Of a DNA stretch of 64,000 bases, positions 33,911-43,383 are shown in pieces. The position numbers and the translations under genes are program-made. Below the pieces are notes generated by a model. That model was not told the origin of the DNA, did not search any database, and saw nothing but the letters and a program-made list of their open reading frames with translations. Each line of letters starts with the position of its first letter. Positions within the stretch are counted from its first letter, which is position 1. Source of the stretch: Phytohabitans sp052068095 (GTDB lineage: Bacteria; Actinomycetota; Actinomycetes; Mycobacteriales; Micromonosporaceae); NCBI RefSeq assembly GCF_052068095.1, contig NZ_JBQHDG010000035.1:17118-81117 (forward strand), read 5' to 3'.

Positions 33911-34966
33911 TCAGGGGCTGGTGCAGGTGATACCGGTGGGAGCGGCGGCGCCGTTGCCGTTGGCGACGTACCCGAACGTGGTCGACGCGGTGGCACCCAG
34001 CGCCCCGTTGTACGCCGCGTTCCGCACGCTGACCGGACCGCTGGTGCCCGTGTTCACGCCGTTCCACAAGTTGGTGATGCTCTGTCCACTCGCGAGGGTC
34101 ATCCGCACCGTCCAACCGTTGATCGCCGCGTTGCCGGCACGCACCGTCACCTCACCCTGGAACCCACCGCCCCACGAGTTGACCGTCCGATATGTAGCGG
34201 AGCAAGCACCCGCTGGCGGTGCGCTCGTCGGCGGTGTGGTGGTCGGCGGCGGCGACGTGGGCGTGGTGCCGTCCGTGATGCTGCGTGGCACCGCGCGTAG
34301 CGCGTCGAACCAGACCGTTGCCATCTTGGCGTAGCCGCCCGCGTTGGGGTGCACGCCGTCGGCCAGGTCACCGGCGCCCAGCGCGGGGTACATGTCCACG
34401 AAGTGCACCCGCTTGCCGGCGTTGACCTTGCTCTGCACGATCCCCGGTATCGCCGCGTTGTAGGTGCGCACCTGCGCGTCGGCACCGTTCAACCGGATGA
34501 TCGAGGCGACGAAGACCTCGGCGTCCGGCACGGTGTTCGTGATCCGGTCGATCAATGTGGACAGTCGCTGCGGCGCGCCGGCGGACTGGCTGAACATGTC
34601 GTTGGTGCCGATGTGCAGCAGGACGGTGCGCGGGGTGGTGGCGCGCAGCCAGTTCACCACGTTGGCGTCGATCTGCGCGATGGTCCAGCCCGAGTGGCCT
34701 TGGTGGTCGTGGTCGCCGAGGCTGGGTGGCCCGTTGAACTGGGAGCCGACGAAGTCAATCTTGTATCCGCCGGCGACGAACTTCTGCCACAGCTCGATCC
34801 GGTAGCCGCCGGGCACGTTCAGGCCGTCGGTGATCGAGTCGCCGAGCGGCATGACGCGCACGCCGCCGTTCGACTCGGCGCTGGCGGGACTGATGGCCAG
34901 CAGCGTTCCGGCGACGGCGATCGCGGCGGCCGACGCCGCGGCGAGCAGGCCGCTTATCCTCCGCAT
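33911..34966 (-). CDS. Secreted SGNH/GDSL esterase (CE3-like) with C-terminal CBM2
   Basis: 351 residues with signal peptide (1-31). SGNH blocks: block I MPLGDSITDGLNVPGGYR (Ser nucleophile), block III LLHIGTNDMFSQ, block V DLADGVHPNAGGYAKMA (Asp/His). This arrangement fits CE3-type acetylxylan esterases. A PPPTTTPPTSAPP linker and a CBM2 (about 250-351, CSATYRTVNSWGGGFQGEV...ITCTSP) follow. Second gene of the operon: 16 bases after the GH62 stop and 10 bases before the next gene. It probably deacetylates xylan so that the arabinofuranosidase and xylanases can act. Confidence 0.9.
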   Translation of the reverse strand: MRRISGLLAAASAAAIAVAGTLLAISPASAESNGGVRVMPLGDSITDGLNVPGGYRIELWQKFVAGGYKIDFVGSQFNGPPSLGDHDHQGHSGWTIAQIDANVVNWLRATTPRTVLLHIGTNDMFSQSAGAPQRLSTLIDRITNTVPDAEVFVASIIRLNGADAQVRTYNAAIPGIVQSKVNAGKRVHFVDMYPALGAGDLADGVHPNAGGYAKMATVWFDALRAVPRSITDGTTPTSPPPTTTPPTSAPPAGACSATYRTVNSWGGGFQGEVTVRAGNAAINGWTVRMTLASGQSITNLWNGVNTGTSGPVSVRNAAYNGALGATASTTFGYVANGNGAAAPTGITCTSP

Positions 34967-34982
34967 CGGGTCCTCCTTTCGG

Positions 34983-36455
34983 TCAGCACGTGGAGTTGGT
35001 CTGGGTGAGCAGGCCGAGCCGCCACGGCAGGCGGTTGTAGTCGCCGCCGGCGTTGGGATCCATGCCCTGGTACAGGTAGCGGATGTTGCACGGGCTGAGC
35101 GGTTGGGTCTGGTCGTTGCCGGCGCGGATCGCCTCGCCGTGGCTGATGTCCCGGGTCCACGCGGCGCCGTCGAAGGTGACGTTGTTGGCCCGCGCGAACG
35201 GGTTCGCCTCGGTGTCCGCGAGTGCCCGCCACGGGCCGGTGATGGCCGGTGCCGTCCAGGACCGGAACCAGCGCTTGCCGTCCGAGCCGATCGCCTCGTG
35301 GATCATCAGGTACGTGTTGGACCCGGTGATCTTGTAGATGTTCGGCGCTTCGAAGAGCCGGTTCCGGGTGTCCTGCATCGCGATGACGGTGTTCGTCATG
35401 CCGCTCGGGAACTGGCCGATGGACGTCTCGGACCGGTACAGGTGACCGTTGTCGTCGTCGGAGAACAGGTAGCACTTCGCGGTGTCGCAGATGACCCACA
35501 TGTCGACCCAGTAGCCGTTGCCGATGTTGTCCCGGATGATCTGTGGCATGCCGCCCGGGTAGAAACGCTGCGGCGCGGTCCACGACTGCGGGTTGCTGAT
35601 GTCGCTGGTGGTGGAGTACGCCGCGTTGTCACCGGTCTGGAAGACCAGGTACCAGCGGTTCTGCGGGGCGAAGAAGAACACGTGCGGCGCGGCCTTGTAC
35701 CCGCCGCCGACCGGGGTCTGGTCCAGGTAGTGGTGCTGTGCCGAGCCGGCCTGCGACCAGTCGGTGAAGTTCATGTACACCATGCTGTAGTTGCCGTTGC
35801 TGTTGGCGGTGCTGGCGAAGACGTGGTACCGGCCGTTGTGGTACACGACGGACGGGTCCTTCACCGCGAGGATGTTGTGGGTGGCGTCCGACTTCGGCGC
35901 GATCAGTGGCCCGGTCGACCGCCACCGGAAGCTGGTCGGCAGGCTGCCCGACGGCGGTGTCGTCGTCGGTGGCGCGCTCGTGGGCGGAGCGCTGGTCGGC
36001 GGGTTGCTGGTGGGCGGCCCGGTGGTCGGGTTCACGCCGCCGGTGCACACCGTGCCGTTCAACGTGAAGCTGGTCGGGGCCGGGTTGCTGCCGCTCCAGG
36101 AGCCGTTGAACCCGAACGCGACGTTGGCGTTGGTGGCGATCGCCGCGTTGTAGCTGGCGTTGCGGGCGGTGACCTGACCGCCGGACTGCGTCACCGTCGC
36201 GTTCCACGCCTGGGTGATCTGCTGCCCGGCTGAGTACGACCAGGTCAGCGTCCACCCGTTGATCGGGTCGCCGAGGTTGGTGATGGTGACGTTGGCGCCG
36301 AACCCGCTCTGCCACTGCGAGCTGACCGAGTAGTTCACCTGACAACCGGCGGCGGCGGAGGCCTGACCGGACAAGGCGACAGCCGTCCCGGCTATGGCCA
36401 GGCCGGCGACCGCGACGGTTGCCAGACGAGCGCGTAGCGGTATGCGATTGCGCAT
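34983..36455 (-). CDS. Secreted GH62 alpha-L-arabinofuranosidase with N-terminal CBM2
   Basis: 490 residues. Signal peptide (1-35), CBM2 (about 36-140, CQVNYSVSSQWQSGFGANVT to LNGTVCTGG), a PPTSNPPTSAPPTS linker, and the GH62 five-bladed propeller (about 170-490). Family landmarks: AVKDPSVVYHNGRYHVFAS (general-base Asp), YWVDMWVICDTAKCYLFSDD D, RLFEAPNIYKI (Glu) and WTRDISHGEAIRAGNDQT. GH62 releases arabinose from arabinoxylan. It heads the three-gene operon. It is a paralogue of the 47620 gene with the same domain order. Confidence 0.93.
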   Translation of the reverse strand: MRNRIPLRARLATVAVAGLAIAGTAVALSGQASAAAGCQVNYSVSSQWQSGFGANVTITNLGDPINGWTLTWSYSAGQQITQAWNATVTQSGGQVTARNASYNAAIATNANVAFGFNGSWSGSNPAPTSFTLNGTVCTGGVNPTTGPPTSNPPTSAPPTSAPPTTTPPSGSLPTSFRWRSTGPLIAPKSDATHNILAVKDPSVVYHNGRYHVFASTANSNGNYSMVYMNFTDWSQAGSAQHHYLDQTPVGGGYKAAPHVFFFAPQNRWYLVFQTGDNAAYSTTSDISNPQSWTAPQRFYPGGMPQIIRDNIGNGYWVDMWVICDTAKCYLFSDDDNGHLYRSETSIGQFPSGMTNTVIAMQDTRNRLFEAPNIYKITGSNTYLMIHEAIGSDGKRWFRSWTAPAITGPWRALADTEANPFARANNVTFDGAAWTRDISHGEAIRAGNDQTQPLSPCNIRYLYQGMDPNAGGDYNRLPWRLGLLTQTNSTC

Positions 36456-36773
36456 CTCGAACCCTTTCGGTGGGGGATGGGGGTGAGGAAGTGAGCGTTA
36501 ACATCGCGGTGAGACGATGCCGGTGCTGGCCGATCAGGGGGCGGCCCGCCTCGTGGTCAGGCGGCACCGAGGCGCCGGGGCGTCGCGGGGCGACGTCCAG
36601 CGATGCGGTCGTGGACTGCCACTCCGTCCGACCGCGTCCGGCTCGAAACAGTTAGCAGTATCGATGGAAACAGTTCGGTTGGCAACCCGGCCCCGGTGAT
36701 GACCAAGCTCGGTTTTGACCGATGCGCCGTGATCGTCATCGATTTGATCGGGGCCGCCTCATACACTGCCGCC
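36456..36773. promoter_or_regulatory. Divergent promoter region between the xylan operon and its LacI gene
   Basis: GAAACAGTT occurs twice in the same orientation (36645 and 36667, 22 bases apart, two helical turns). AGCGTTAACATC at 36495 contains a GTTAAC palindrome near the operon start. Either could be an operator; a long symmetric site is not obvious. TTGACC at 36715 could be a -35 for the regulator. Confidence 0.4.
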
Positions 36774-37820
36774 GTGACGGAACGGATTGTGGAAGGCCAG
36801 CGGCGCGGCCGTCGGCGCGGAGAGTTGACCATCGCGACGATCGCGCGCCTGGCCGGCGTGTCGAAGCCGACCGTGTCCAAGGTGCTCAACGGAAGGACCG
36901 GTGTCGCGGTGGAGACCCGGCAGCGGGTCGAGGCGCTCCTGGCCGAGCACGGTTACCGGCGGCCCGACGCGGTGCCTCCCACGGCCACCGTCGAAGTGGT
37001 GTTCCACGGGCTGGAGAGCAATCAGGCGATCAAGATCATGCGTGGGGTGGAGCAGGTGGCCCGCCAGCACGAGCTCGCCCTCGGCTTCACCGAGGTGAAC
37101 GACGAGGGCACCTCACAGGGCCGGCCCTGGACCGAGTGGGTCCTGGCGCGGCGCCCGATAGGCGTGATCGCCGTGTACCCGAACACCACCCCGTCGCAGC
37201 GCGCGCAACTGGCCGCCAGCGCGATCCCGATGGTGACCCTCGACCCGACGGGAGAGCCGGTGCACCCGACCCCCTCGGTCGGCGCGACCAACTGGAGCGG
37301 CGCGATCGCCGCCACCCGGCACCTGCTCGACCTCGGCCACCGCCGCATCGCCGTGATCAGCGGACCGGCCGAGTACCTCGGCGCGCGGGCCAGGCTGGAG
37401 GGCTGCCGAGCGGCGCTGGACGCCGCCGGCAGCCCGCTGGATCCCCGGCTGGTGCGCACCGGGCCCTTCGACTTCGGGGCCGGTCGCGACTTCGGCCGCG
37501 AGCTGCTGCGCCTGCCGGACCCGCCGACCGCCGTGCTGTGCGGCAACGATCTCCAGGCCCTCGGCGTGTACACGGCCGCCGCCGAGCTCGGCCTGCGCAT
37601 CCCGCACGAGCTGAGCGTGGTCGGCTTCGACGACATCGACACCACCAACTGGTGCTGGCCACCGATGACGACCGTGCGGCAGCCGTTCACCGAAATGGGC
37701 GCCGTGGCCGCCCGGATGGTCCTCGCCCTCGCCGCAGGCGAGGCCCTGAGCCAGCCGCGGACCGAGCTGGCCACCACACTGGTCGTCCGCGACAGCACCG
37801 CGCCGCCGGCCCGGCCCTGA
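36774..37820 (+). CDS. LacI-family regulator of the carbohydrate island
   Basis: 348 residues from the GTG at 36774; upstream codons read as non-coding promoter. Helix-turn-helix: LTIATIARLAGVSKPTVSKV LNGRTGVAVETRQRVEALLA EHGYRRP. The sensor domain shows VIAVYPNTTPSQRAQLA, LLDLGHRRIAVISGP, PPTAVLCGNDLQALGVYTAA and VGFDDIDTTNWCWPPMTTVR QPFTEMG. This closely follows the XylR-/BxlR-like subgroup that senses xylo- or arabino-oligosaccharides (inference). It diverges from the GH62 operon and converges with the ABC-importer operon, so it could control both. Confidence 0.92.
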   Translation: MTERIVEGQRRGRRRGELTIATIARLAGVSKPTVSKVLNGRTGVAVETRQRVEALLAEHGYRRPDAVPPTATVEVVFHGLESNQAIKIMRGVEQVARQHELALGFTEVNDEGTSQGRPWTEWVLARRPIGVIAVYPNTTPSQRAQLAASAIPMVTLDPTGEPVHPTPSVGATNWSGAIAATRHLLDLGHRRIAVISGPAEYLGARARLEGCRAALDAAGSPLDPRLVRTGPFDFGAGRDFGRELLRLPDPPTAVLCGNDLQALGVYTAAAELGLRIPHELSVVGFDDIDTTNWCWPPMTTVRQPFTEMGAVAARMVLALAAGEALSQPRTELATTLVVRDSTAPPARP

Positions 37821-37864
37821 CCGCGTCGACCGGCCGATCGACCCGCGAACCGGCGGCCGTGGTG

Positions 37865-38704
37865 TCAGCCCTTGCGGCCCGTGGTCGCGATGCCCTGGAT
37901 GAAGTGGCGCTGGCCGAGGAAGAACACGATGATCATCGGTATCGTCGCGATGACGCTGCCCGCGAGCACCACGTGCCAGTCCTGCTCGCCGCCGTAGCCG
38001 AACCGGTCGAGCACGACCTTGAGGCCGCGCGGCAGGGTGAACAGGCTCTCGTCGCGCAGGTAGATCAGCGGCTTCATCAGATCGGTCCAGCTCGCCTTGA
38101 ACTCGAAGACGAGCACCACCAGCAGCGCCGGCCGGATCAGCGGAAACGCCACCCGCCAGAACAGCCCGGGATAGCTGGCGCCGTCGACCCGGGCGGCCTC
38201 GAACAGGTCGCGCGGCAGCGACAGCAGAAACTGGCGGAGCAGGAAGATGTAGAACGCCGACCCGAACAGGTTGCCCGCCCACAGCGGCACCTGGGTGTCG
38301 GCCAACCGCAGCTCCGACCAGATCAAGTAGGTCGGGATCATGGTGACCGCGAACGGAAGCATCATCGTTGCCAGCACCAGGCCGAAGAGCAGGTCCCGGC
38401 CGGGAAACCGGAAGTACGCGAAGCCGAACGCCACCCAGGCGCTGGAGAGGGTCACCGAGACCGCCGCGGCGACGCCGACGAGCAGGCTGTTGAAAAGCCA
38501 CAGCGGCAGCGGCACCGCGTTGAGGGCCTCGTGGTAGTTCTCCGGGCGGAACGGCAGCGGTAGCAGGCCAGGGGAGAAGACGTAGCCGGGCTCCCGCAGC
38601 GACGCGCTGATCAGCCACACGAACGGCAACATGAAGACCACGGCCGCGGCCGAGAGGGCCGCCAGGAAGACGATCCGCCACGGGCCGCGCCGGTGCGACG
38701 TCAC
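37865..38704 (-). CDS. Sugar ABC transporter permease, MalG-type
   Basis: 279 residues from a GTG whose bases overlap the stop of the upstream permease (GTGA). Six hydrophobic segments, beginning IVFLAALSAAAVVFMLPFVW. The EAA loop that docks the ATPase reads LFEAARVDGASYPGLFWRVA FPLIRPALL. The C-terminus FFLGQRHFIQGIATTGRKG is typical of the CUT1 MalG/second-permease class. Translationally coupled to the 38701 gene. Confidence 0.93.
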   Translation of the reverse strand: MTSHRRGPWRIVFLAALSAAAVVFMLPFVWLISASLREPGYVFSPGLLPLPFRPENYHEALNAVPLPLWLFNSLLVGVAAAVSVTLSSAWVAFGFAYFRFPGRDLLFGLVLATMMLPFAVTMIPTYLIWSELRLADTQVPLWAGNLFGSAFYIFLLRQFLLSLPRDLFEAARVDGASYPGLFWRVAFPLIRPALLVVLVFEFKASWTDLMKPLIYLRDESLFTLPRGLKVVLDRFGYGGEQDWHVVLAGSVIATIPMIIVFFLGQRHFIQGIATTGRKG

Positions 38705-39627
38705 GACTCCTCGCTCTCGTAGTAGACCCACCGTTTCGACAGGCGCACCTGTATGACGGTGATGAGGAGGATCACCAGGAAGAGCAGCCAGGCCAGGGCC
38801 GAGGCGAATCCCATGTGGAGGAACTGGAAGGCCTGCTGGAACAGGTAGATGACGTAGAACGTGGCGGCGTCGGCGTTGAACCGCTGCTGCGTGGTCTGGT
38901 TGCCGAAGTACATCGTGTAGACCTCGCTGAACATCTGGAGCGACGCGATCGTGTTGACCACCAACGTGAAGAACAGCGCGCCCGAAATCATCGGCAGCGT
39001 GACGGCCCGAAACCGCTGCCACGGTCCGGCACCGTCCACGATGGCCGCTTCGTGCAGCTCGCGCGGTACGTTCTGGAGCGCGGCGAGGTAGATGATCACC
39101 GTGGAGCCGAGGCTCCACAGACTCATCAGCACGATGCCCGGCATCACCCAATCCGGGTCGGTGGTCCAGCTCGGCCCGTCGACGCCGAACCAGCCGAGGA
39201 ACCTGTTGACCAACCCGTCCTGCGTGTTGAGCAGCAGCAGGAACAGGATGCCGACCGCCACGGCCGGCGTCATCACCGGCAGGTAGAACACGGTACGGAA
39301 GAAGCCGGACAGCCGACCGACCCGGTTGAGCAGCAGCGCCAGGCCGAGCGAGATGGCCATCGCCAACGGCACGTGCAGCACGGTGTAGTAGACGGTGTTG
39401 CGCAGGCTCCGCGCGACCATCGGGTCGGCGACCATCTGCCGGTAGTTGTCGAGTCCGACGAACCTCGGCGGATTGACGATGTCGTAGTCGGTGAAGCTCA
39501 GCCACAGGCTCGCGAGCATCGGTCCGGCGTAGAACACCAGGAAGCCGACGATCCACGGGGCCAGGAAGAGCAGCGCCCATCTACCCTCCTGCCGGGTGAG
39601 GGTCGAGCGGTGGCGCCGGGCGGTCAT
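38701..39627 (-). CDS. Sugar ABC transporter permease, MalF-type
   Basis: 308 residues. Six or more membrane segments from WALLFLAPWIVGFLVFYAGP to ALAWLLFLVILLITVIQV. The EAA loop is LHEAAIVDGAGPWQRFRAVT LPMISG. Its ATG overlaps the last base of the binding-protein stop codon and its own stop overlaps the next GTG, so the three transporter genes are tightly coupled. CUT1 family, for oligosaccharide import across the cytoplasmic membrane. Confidence 0.93.
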   Translation of the reverse strand: MTARRHRSTLTRQEGRWALLFLAPWIVGFLVFYAGPMLASLWLSFTDYDIVNPPRFVGLDNYRQMVADPMVARSLRNTVYYTVLHVPLAMAISLGLALLLNRVGRLSGFFRTVFYLPVMTPAVAVGILFLLLLNTQDGLVNRFLGWFGVDGPSWTTDPDWVMPGIVLMSLWSLGSTVIIYLAALQNVPRELHEAAIVDGAGPWQRFRAVTLPMISGALFFTLVVNTIASLQMFSEVYTMYFGNQTTQQRFNADAATFYVIYLFQQAFQFLHMGFASALAWLLFLVILLITVIQVRLSKRWVYYESEES

Positions 39628-40961
39628 CAGCCGGCGGCGCGGCTCAGCGCGGCTGACGCCTCGCGCTGGCCGCGGGCGAGCTCCGCGCTTCCGTCACCGC
39701 CGCTGGACAGCGCCCGGTTGACGGCGTCGTACCATGCCTTGTCGAATTCGGCGCCGGCCGGTGACGCGGGCAGCGAGAATCCCTTGTCCTGCACCGAGAG
39801 GATGGTCTGCACCGCGTCGTCGAAGCGTTTGTTGCCGCTGGGCTTGTAGAGCTCGTCGAAGATCCGCTTGTCGGCTTCGATGTTGCCGGTGTAGAGCCCG
39901 GTGAACGGCGTCTTGTCGGCCGCGCGCTTGTCCGCCCGCACCTTGGCCGCCGCGTACCAGGTGTCGGTGGCCGTCATGGTCTTGGCGAACGTGCAGGCGG
40001 CGTCCGGGTTCTTCGCGCCCTTCGGGATCACCCACGCGGAGCCGGACGCGAACGTCAGCGGGTTGCCCGACCGGTCGACGAACGGCCGCACGGCCAGCTC
40101 CGCCTCCGGCGTCTCCCGGCCGGCGACGTTGAGGTACCAGTCCTCCATCGGCCACACCGCGATCTGGTTCTTGGCCAGCGGGCTCTGCGCGCCGAAGAAG
40201 TCGAACGTGTCGCGGAACGCCTTGAAGTTGCCCCAACCGCCCTGGGCCCGGATCAACGACAGGCCCGTGGCCAGCGCTTCGGCCACCTTCGGATGGTCCA
40301 GGTTGGCCGTCTTGCCGCCGGGCAGGAGCAGGTCGGCGCCGTTGGCCTTGGCCCACATCGGCAGGAACTCGGGGAGCTTGGGATCGATGCCGATCCGGGT
40401 GAGCTTGCCGCCCTGTACCTTGGCCAGCTTGGCGTTGACGCCGGCCAGGCCGGCCCAGTCGGAGAGGTCGACGTCGTCCGGCGTCAGGCCCGCCTCGCGC
40501 AGGATCGCCTCGTTCATGTAGACGACTCGGACGCTGTAGAACTCGGGGATGCCGTAGACCTTGCCGTCGAGGGTGACCTCGTCCTTGGCGGCCGGCCGGT
40601 ACTGCGCCATGTCGATGCCCTGCTTGGCGACGCAGTCGTCGAGCGCCAGCACCGAGCCCTGCTTGGCGTACGTGCCGATCAGCTTGCGGTTCATGTAGAC
40701 CAGGTCCGGCGGGTTGCCGGACGCGACGGCCGAGAGGAACTGCTGCTCGTCGAACGCGCCCTCGGTGATCGTCACCGGGATGTCGGGATGAGCCTTCTTG
40801 AAGGTCTCCACCCGGGTCGTGGCGATCTCGTCCGGCAGGCTGAAACCGAGGGTGCTGATCGCACCCTTGCCGGCCGTGTCGTCGCCGCCGCCGACCCCGC
40901 CACACCCCGTGACGGCGAGGGTGACCGCCGCCAGCACCGCGACCCTGCGAACCCTTGCCAT
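39627..40961 (-). CDS. Sugar ABC transporter solute-binding lipoprotein
   Basis: 444 residues from the ATG at 40961 (GGGGGAGG before it). Lipoprotein signal with lipobox LAVTGC, Cys near residue 19. The extracellular binding domain shows FKKAHPDIPVTITEGAFDEQ QF, LVYMNRKLIG, YGIPEFYSVRVVYMNEAILR EAGL and VIPKGAKNPDAACTFAKTM, typical of CUT1 family-1 binding proteins. No ATPase gene is adjacent, as is usual where a shared MsiK-type ATPase serves many importers. Ligand unknown, probably xylo- or arabino-oligosaccharides by context. Confidence 0.93.
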   Translation of the reverse strand: MARVRRVAVLAAVTLAVTGCGGVGGGDDTAGKGAISTLGFSLPDEIATTRVETFKKAHPDIPVTITEGAFDEQQFLSAVASGNPPDLVYMNRKLIGTYAKQGSVLALDDCVAKQGIDMAQYRPAAKDEVTLDGKVYGIPEFYSVRVVYMNEAILREAGLTPDDVDLSDWAGLAGVNAKLAKVQGGKLTRIGIDPKLPEFLPMWAKANGADLLLPGGKTANLDHPKVAEALATGLSLIRAQGGWGNFKAFRDTFDFFGAQSPLAKNQIAVWPMEDWYLNVAGRETPEAELAVRPFVDRSGNPLTFASGSAWVIPKGAKNPDAACTFAKTMTATDTWYAAAKVRADKRAADKTPFTGLYTGNIEADKRIFDELYKPSGNKRFDDAVQTILSVQDKGFSLPASPAGAEFDKAWYDAVNRALSSGGDGSAELARGQREASAALSRAAG

Positions 40962-41039
40962 CTGCGCCTCCCCCACAGGACCGACCGGCGTCGATGTCGG
41001 CCGAGAGGCGCTTGTTCCCCGGCGGCAAGATATTGAAAC

Positions 41040-41417
41040 TTATCCCCCGTATGGGCGGGTGATGATCTCGAGGTTGTGGCCGTTCGGGTCGGTCCAGTAG
41101 AGACCACGGCCGCCGTCGTTGGTGTTGATCCGCCCGGGCTGGCGGTGGAACGGGTCGGCCCAGAAGGCGAGCCCGCGATCCTTGATGCGGGTCCAGATCT
41201 GGTCGAACTCGTCCTCGCTGACCAGAAACGCGTAGTGCTGGGAGTGCACCGGCCCGCCGGCCTGGGCGACGTCGAGGGAGACTCCGTTGCCGAGCTCGAC
41301 GACGCGAAACGGCCCGAACGTCCCAGCCGGCTCCAGCCCCAGGATCTCGACCAGGAACTCTGCCGTGGCGTCGCGGTCCTGAGCCTCGACGATGGTGTGG
41401 TTGAGCTGTACGGGCAT
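41040..41417 (-). CDS. VOC-family (glyoxalase-fold) protein
   Basis: 125 residues from the ATG at 41417. Two beta-alpha-beta-beta-beta halves: LNHTIVEAQDRDATAEFLVE ILGLEP (first metal His) and RIKDRGLAFWADPF to GRGLYWTDPNGHNLEIITRP (second His/Glu). The compact VOC form includes dioxygenases, glyoxalases and antibiotic-binding proteins; the substrate is not evident. It follows the binding-protein gene's promoter region and probably has its own transcript. Confidence 0.88.
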   Translation of the reverse strand: MPVQLNHTIVEAQDRDATAEFLVEILGLEPAGTFGPFRVVELGNGVSLDVAQAGGPVHSQHYAFLVSEDEFDQIWTRIKDRGLAFWADPFHRQPGRINTNDGGRGLYWTDPNGHNLEIITRPYGG

Positions 41418-41547
41418 GGCAGATCTGTCCCTTCCCCGGATTCGGCGACCTCCTACCTGTCTACACCAGGAACGCCGCCGTCCACGCTGTTCACCCGCGA
41501 CATGCGGCGCGGCGTAGGTTGATGCCGACGACCGAGGGAGATTGGCG

Positions 41548-41991
41548 ATGGACCAGGTGAGAAGCCGCTTCATCCAGCTCAACGTCGCAGTGGTCGCGTT
41601 TCACGTCGTCACCACGGCGATCTGCGTGGCGTTGCGCTGGCCGGCGCAATTCGGCGGAGCGGGCGATCCGGACAACGTGACCGCGGAGATGTGGCTGCGA
41701 GGCACCGCCATCGGTGCGCCCGTGGTCCTGACGATCGTGCTGGCGGCGGCGACACTCGCCGCCGCCAGCTTCGGCCGGATCGGCACCGTGGGCACGATCG
41801 TGATCGTCCTCGTGTCGTTGCTGATCATCATCGGCGGCAGCGGCGAGGCGTTCGGGATACCCAGCCCGGACGTGCCCACCGCCGTGCTGATCTTCAGTGG
41901 AGTGGCGAACGTCTTGCTGAGCCTCGCCACGCTGTACCTCGCGTACCGCCTTCTGCGCGGCTCACCCGCACGGGAAGCGCCCGCCGGCTAG
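41548..41991 (+). CDS. Four-helix membrane protein of unknown function
   Basis: 147 residues from the ATG at 41548 (GAGGGAG before it). Four hydrophobic stretches: LNVAVVAFHVVTTAICVAL, VVLTIVLAAATLAAASF, IVIVLVSLLIIIGGSGEAFG and LIFSGVANVLLSLATLYLAY. It resembles the many small DUF6069-like actinobacterial membrane proteins, but I cannot place it firmly. Its TAG overlaps the CTAG stop of the convergent esterase gene. Confidence 0.7.
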   Translation: MDQVRSRFIQLNVAVVAFHVVTTAICVALRWPAQFGGAGDPDNVTAEMWLRGTAIGAPVVLTIVLAAATLAAASFGRIGTVGTIVIVLVSLLIIIGGSGEAFGIPSPDVPTAVLIFSGVANVLLSLATLYLAYRLLRGSPAREAPAG

Positions 41992-43337
41992 CCGCGGGTG
42001 CTCCACTGCTGGTTGGCGCCGCCGTGACAGGTCCACAGGTGCAGTTGCGTGCCGTTGTTCGTGCCGGCACCGACGGCGTCCAGGCAGAGTCCTGATTGGA
42101 CGGCGGTGATGGTCCCGTTGGAGTTCAGGTTCCACTGCTGGTTGGTGCCGCCGTGGCAGTCCCAGATGATCACAGCGGTGCCGTTGCCGCCGCCCGCCCC
42201 GCTGGCGTCCAGGCATTTGTTGCCGTAGACGGTCAATGTGCGGTTGGCGGTGTGCGTCCAGCGCTGGTTGGTGCTGCCGTGACAGTCCCACAGCTGCACC
42301 CGGGTGCCGTTGCTGGTGCTGGAGTTGGGGATGTCGAGGCAGCGGCCCGACTGGCCACCGGCGACCATCACGTTCTGCTGGCCGGGCGGTGGGCTCGACG
42401 GCGGAGGGCTCGACGGCGGGGGAGAGGTCGGCGGAGTGGGTCCGAACTGGGTGAAGAACCGCCACACCTCGGGCTTGACCCAGCTCCGCGCCCCGCTCTC
42501 ACAGCCAGCGCAACCATCCACCGGACCTTGCTGGTGGCCGCCGTCGAACGGGGCCCAGACGACCGGGTACCCAGCCTGGCACGAGTAGGTGGTGATTATG
42601 TGGGTGCGGCTGCCCGCCGCGGGCTCGGGGGCGTTCTGCGCGGCACAGCCGTTGTTCCTGAGAAACCTGTCGCGTAGCGAGCGTCCACTCTGGATGTTGT
42701 CGTTGATGCCGTGGATCCCCATGTACGCCACCGGCTGGGTGCCGCCGCTGCATCCGCTGATCGCCCCGGGCGCCGCGATCGCCGCGACCGCGCGGAAGAC
42801 GGTCGGCCGGGAACAGGCCAGCGAGTAGCTCATCGCGCCGCCGTAGCTGAACCCCACCGAGAACCGCTGCGTCGTGTCGACGCACAGGGCGTTGTCGATC
42901 ATGCGGATCATGTCGTCGGTGAAGGTGACGTCCTCGCCGTTGGAGTTGGCCCAGCCGTTGCCGATCCCCTGCGGGGCGACGAAGATCGTGGTGTTGTTCG
43001 ACTGCGAGAGCATGCCGTAGTACGCCCAGGCGGCTCCGTCGGTCCCACCCGAAGCGACCTGGTCCGCCGTGCCGCCCAACCAGTGAAAGCCGAAGGCCAG
43101 CCGGTGTGGATAGGCGTTGTTGTAGCTGTCGGGCAGCCGCAGGATGAAGCTGCGGCTTTTGCCGCTGCTCTGGATGGTGTGGGTGCCGCTGTTCAGCCCC
43201 GGGGCCTTGCCACAGCCGGCGGTCGTGGCCGCCGCCGCTGATGTGACGGTCGTGAGGACATACGCCCCGACGGCGACCGTGAGCATGGCCGCCATGATCG
43301 CCCCGAGCCATGGGGCCGAGATTGCTCGACGTAGCAC
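41988..43337 (-). CDS. Secreted feruloyl/PHB-type esterase with ricin-type lectin (CBM13) domain
   Basis: 449 residues from the GTG at 43337 (AAGGAGA before it). Signal segment SAPWLGAIMAAMLTVAVGAY V. Esterase domain (about 35-300) with FGFHWLGGTADQVASGG, nucleophile VGFSYGGAMSYSLACS, and VAYMGIHGINDNIQSGRSLR and HIITTYSCQAGYPVVWAPFD GGHQQG (acid and His). A PPPSSPPPSSPPPG linker leads to three ricin-B repeats (QSGRCLD...QLWDCHG, NKCLDASG...IIWDCHG, QSGLCLDAVG...HLWTCHG). Likely a hemicellulose feruloyl or acetyl esterase. Confidence 0.9.
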   Translation of the reverse strand: MLRRAISAPWLGAIMAAMLTVAVGAYVLTTVTSAAAATTAGCGKAPGLNSGTHTIQSSGKSRSFILRLPDSYNNAYPHRLAFGFHWLGGTADQVASGGTDGAAWAYYGMLSQSNNTTIFVAPQGIGNGWANSNGEDVTFTDDMIRMIDNALCVDTTQRFSVGFSYGGAMSYSLACSRPTVFRAVAAIAAPGAISGCSGGTQPVAYMGIHGINDNIQSGRSLRDRFLRNNGCAAQNAPEPAAGSRTHIITTYSCQAGYPVVWAPFDGGHQQGPVDGCAGCESGARSWVKPEVWRFFTQFGPTPPTSPPPSSPPPSSPPPGQQNVMVAGGQSGRCLDIPNSSTSNGTRVQLWDCHGSTNQRWTHTANRTLTVYGNKCLDASGAGGGNGTAVIIWDCHGGTNQQWNLNSNGTITAVQSGLCLDAVGAGTNNGTQLHLWTCHGGANQQWSTRG

Positions 43338-43383
43338 AGGTATGTCTCCTTGCCTACCCCGACGATGCGCGAGTGGCTGAAAC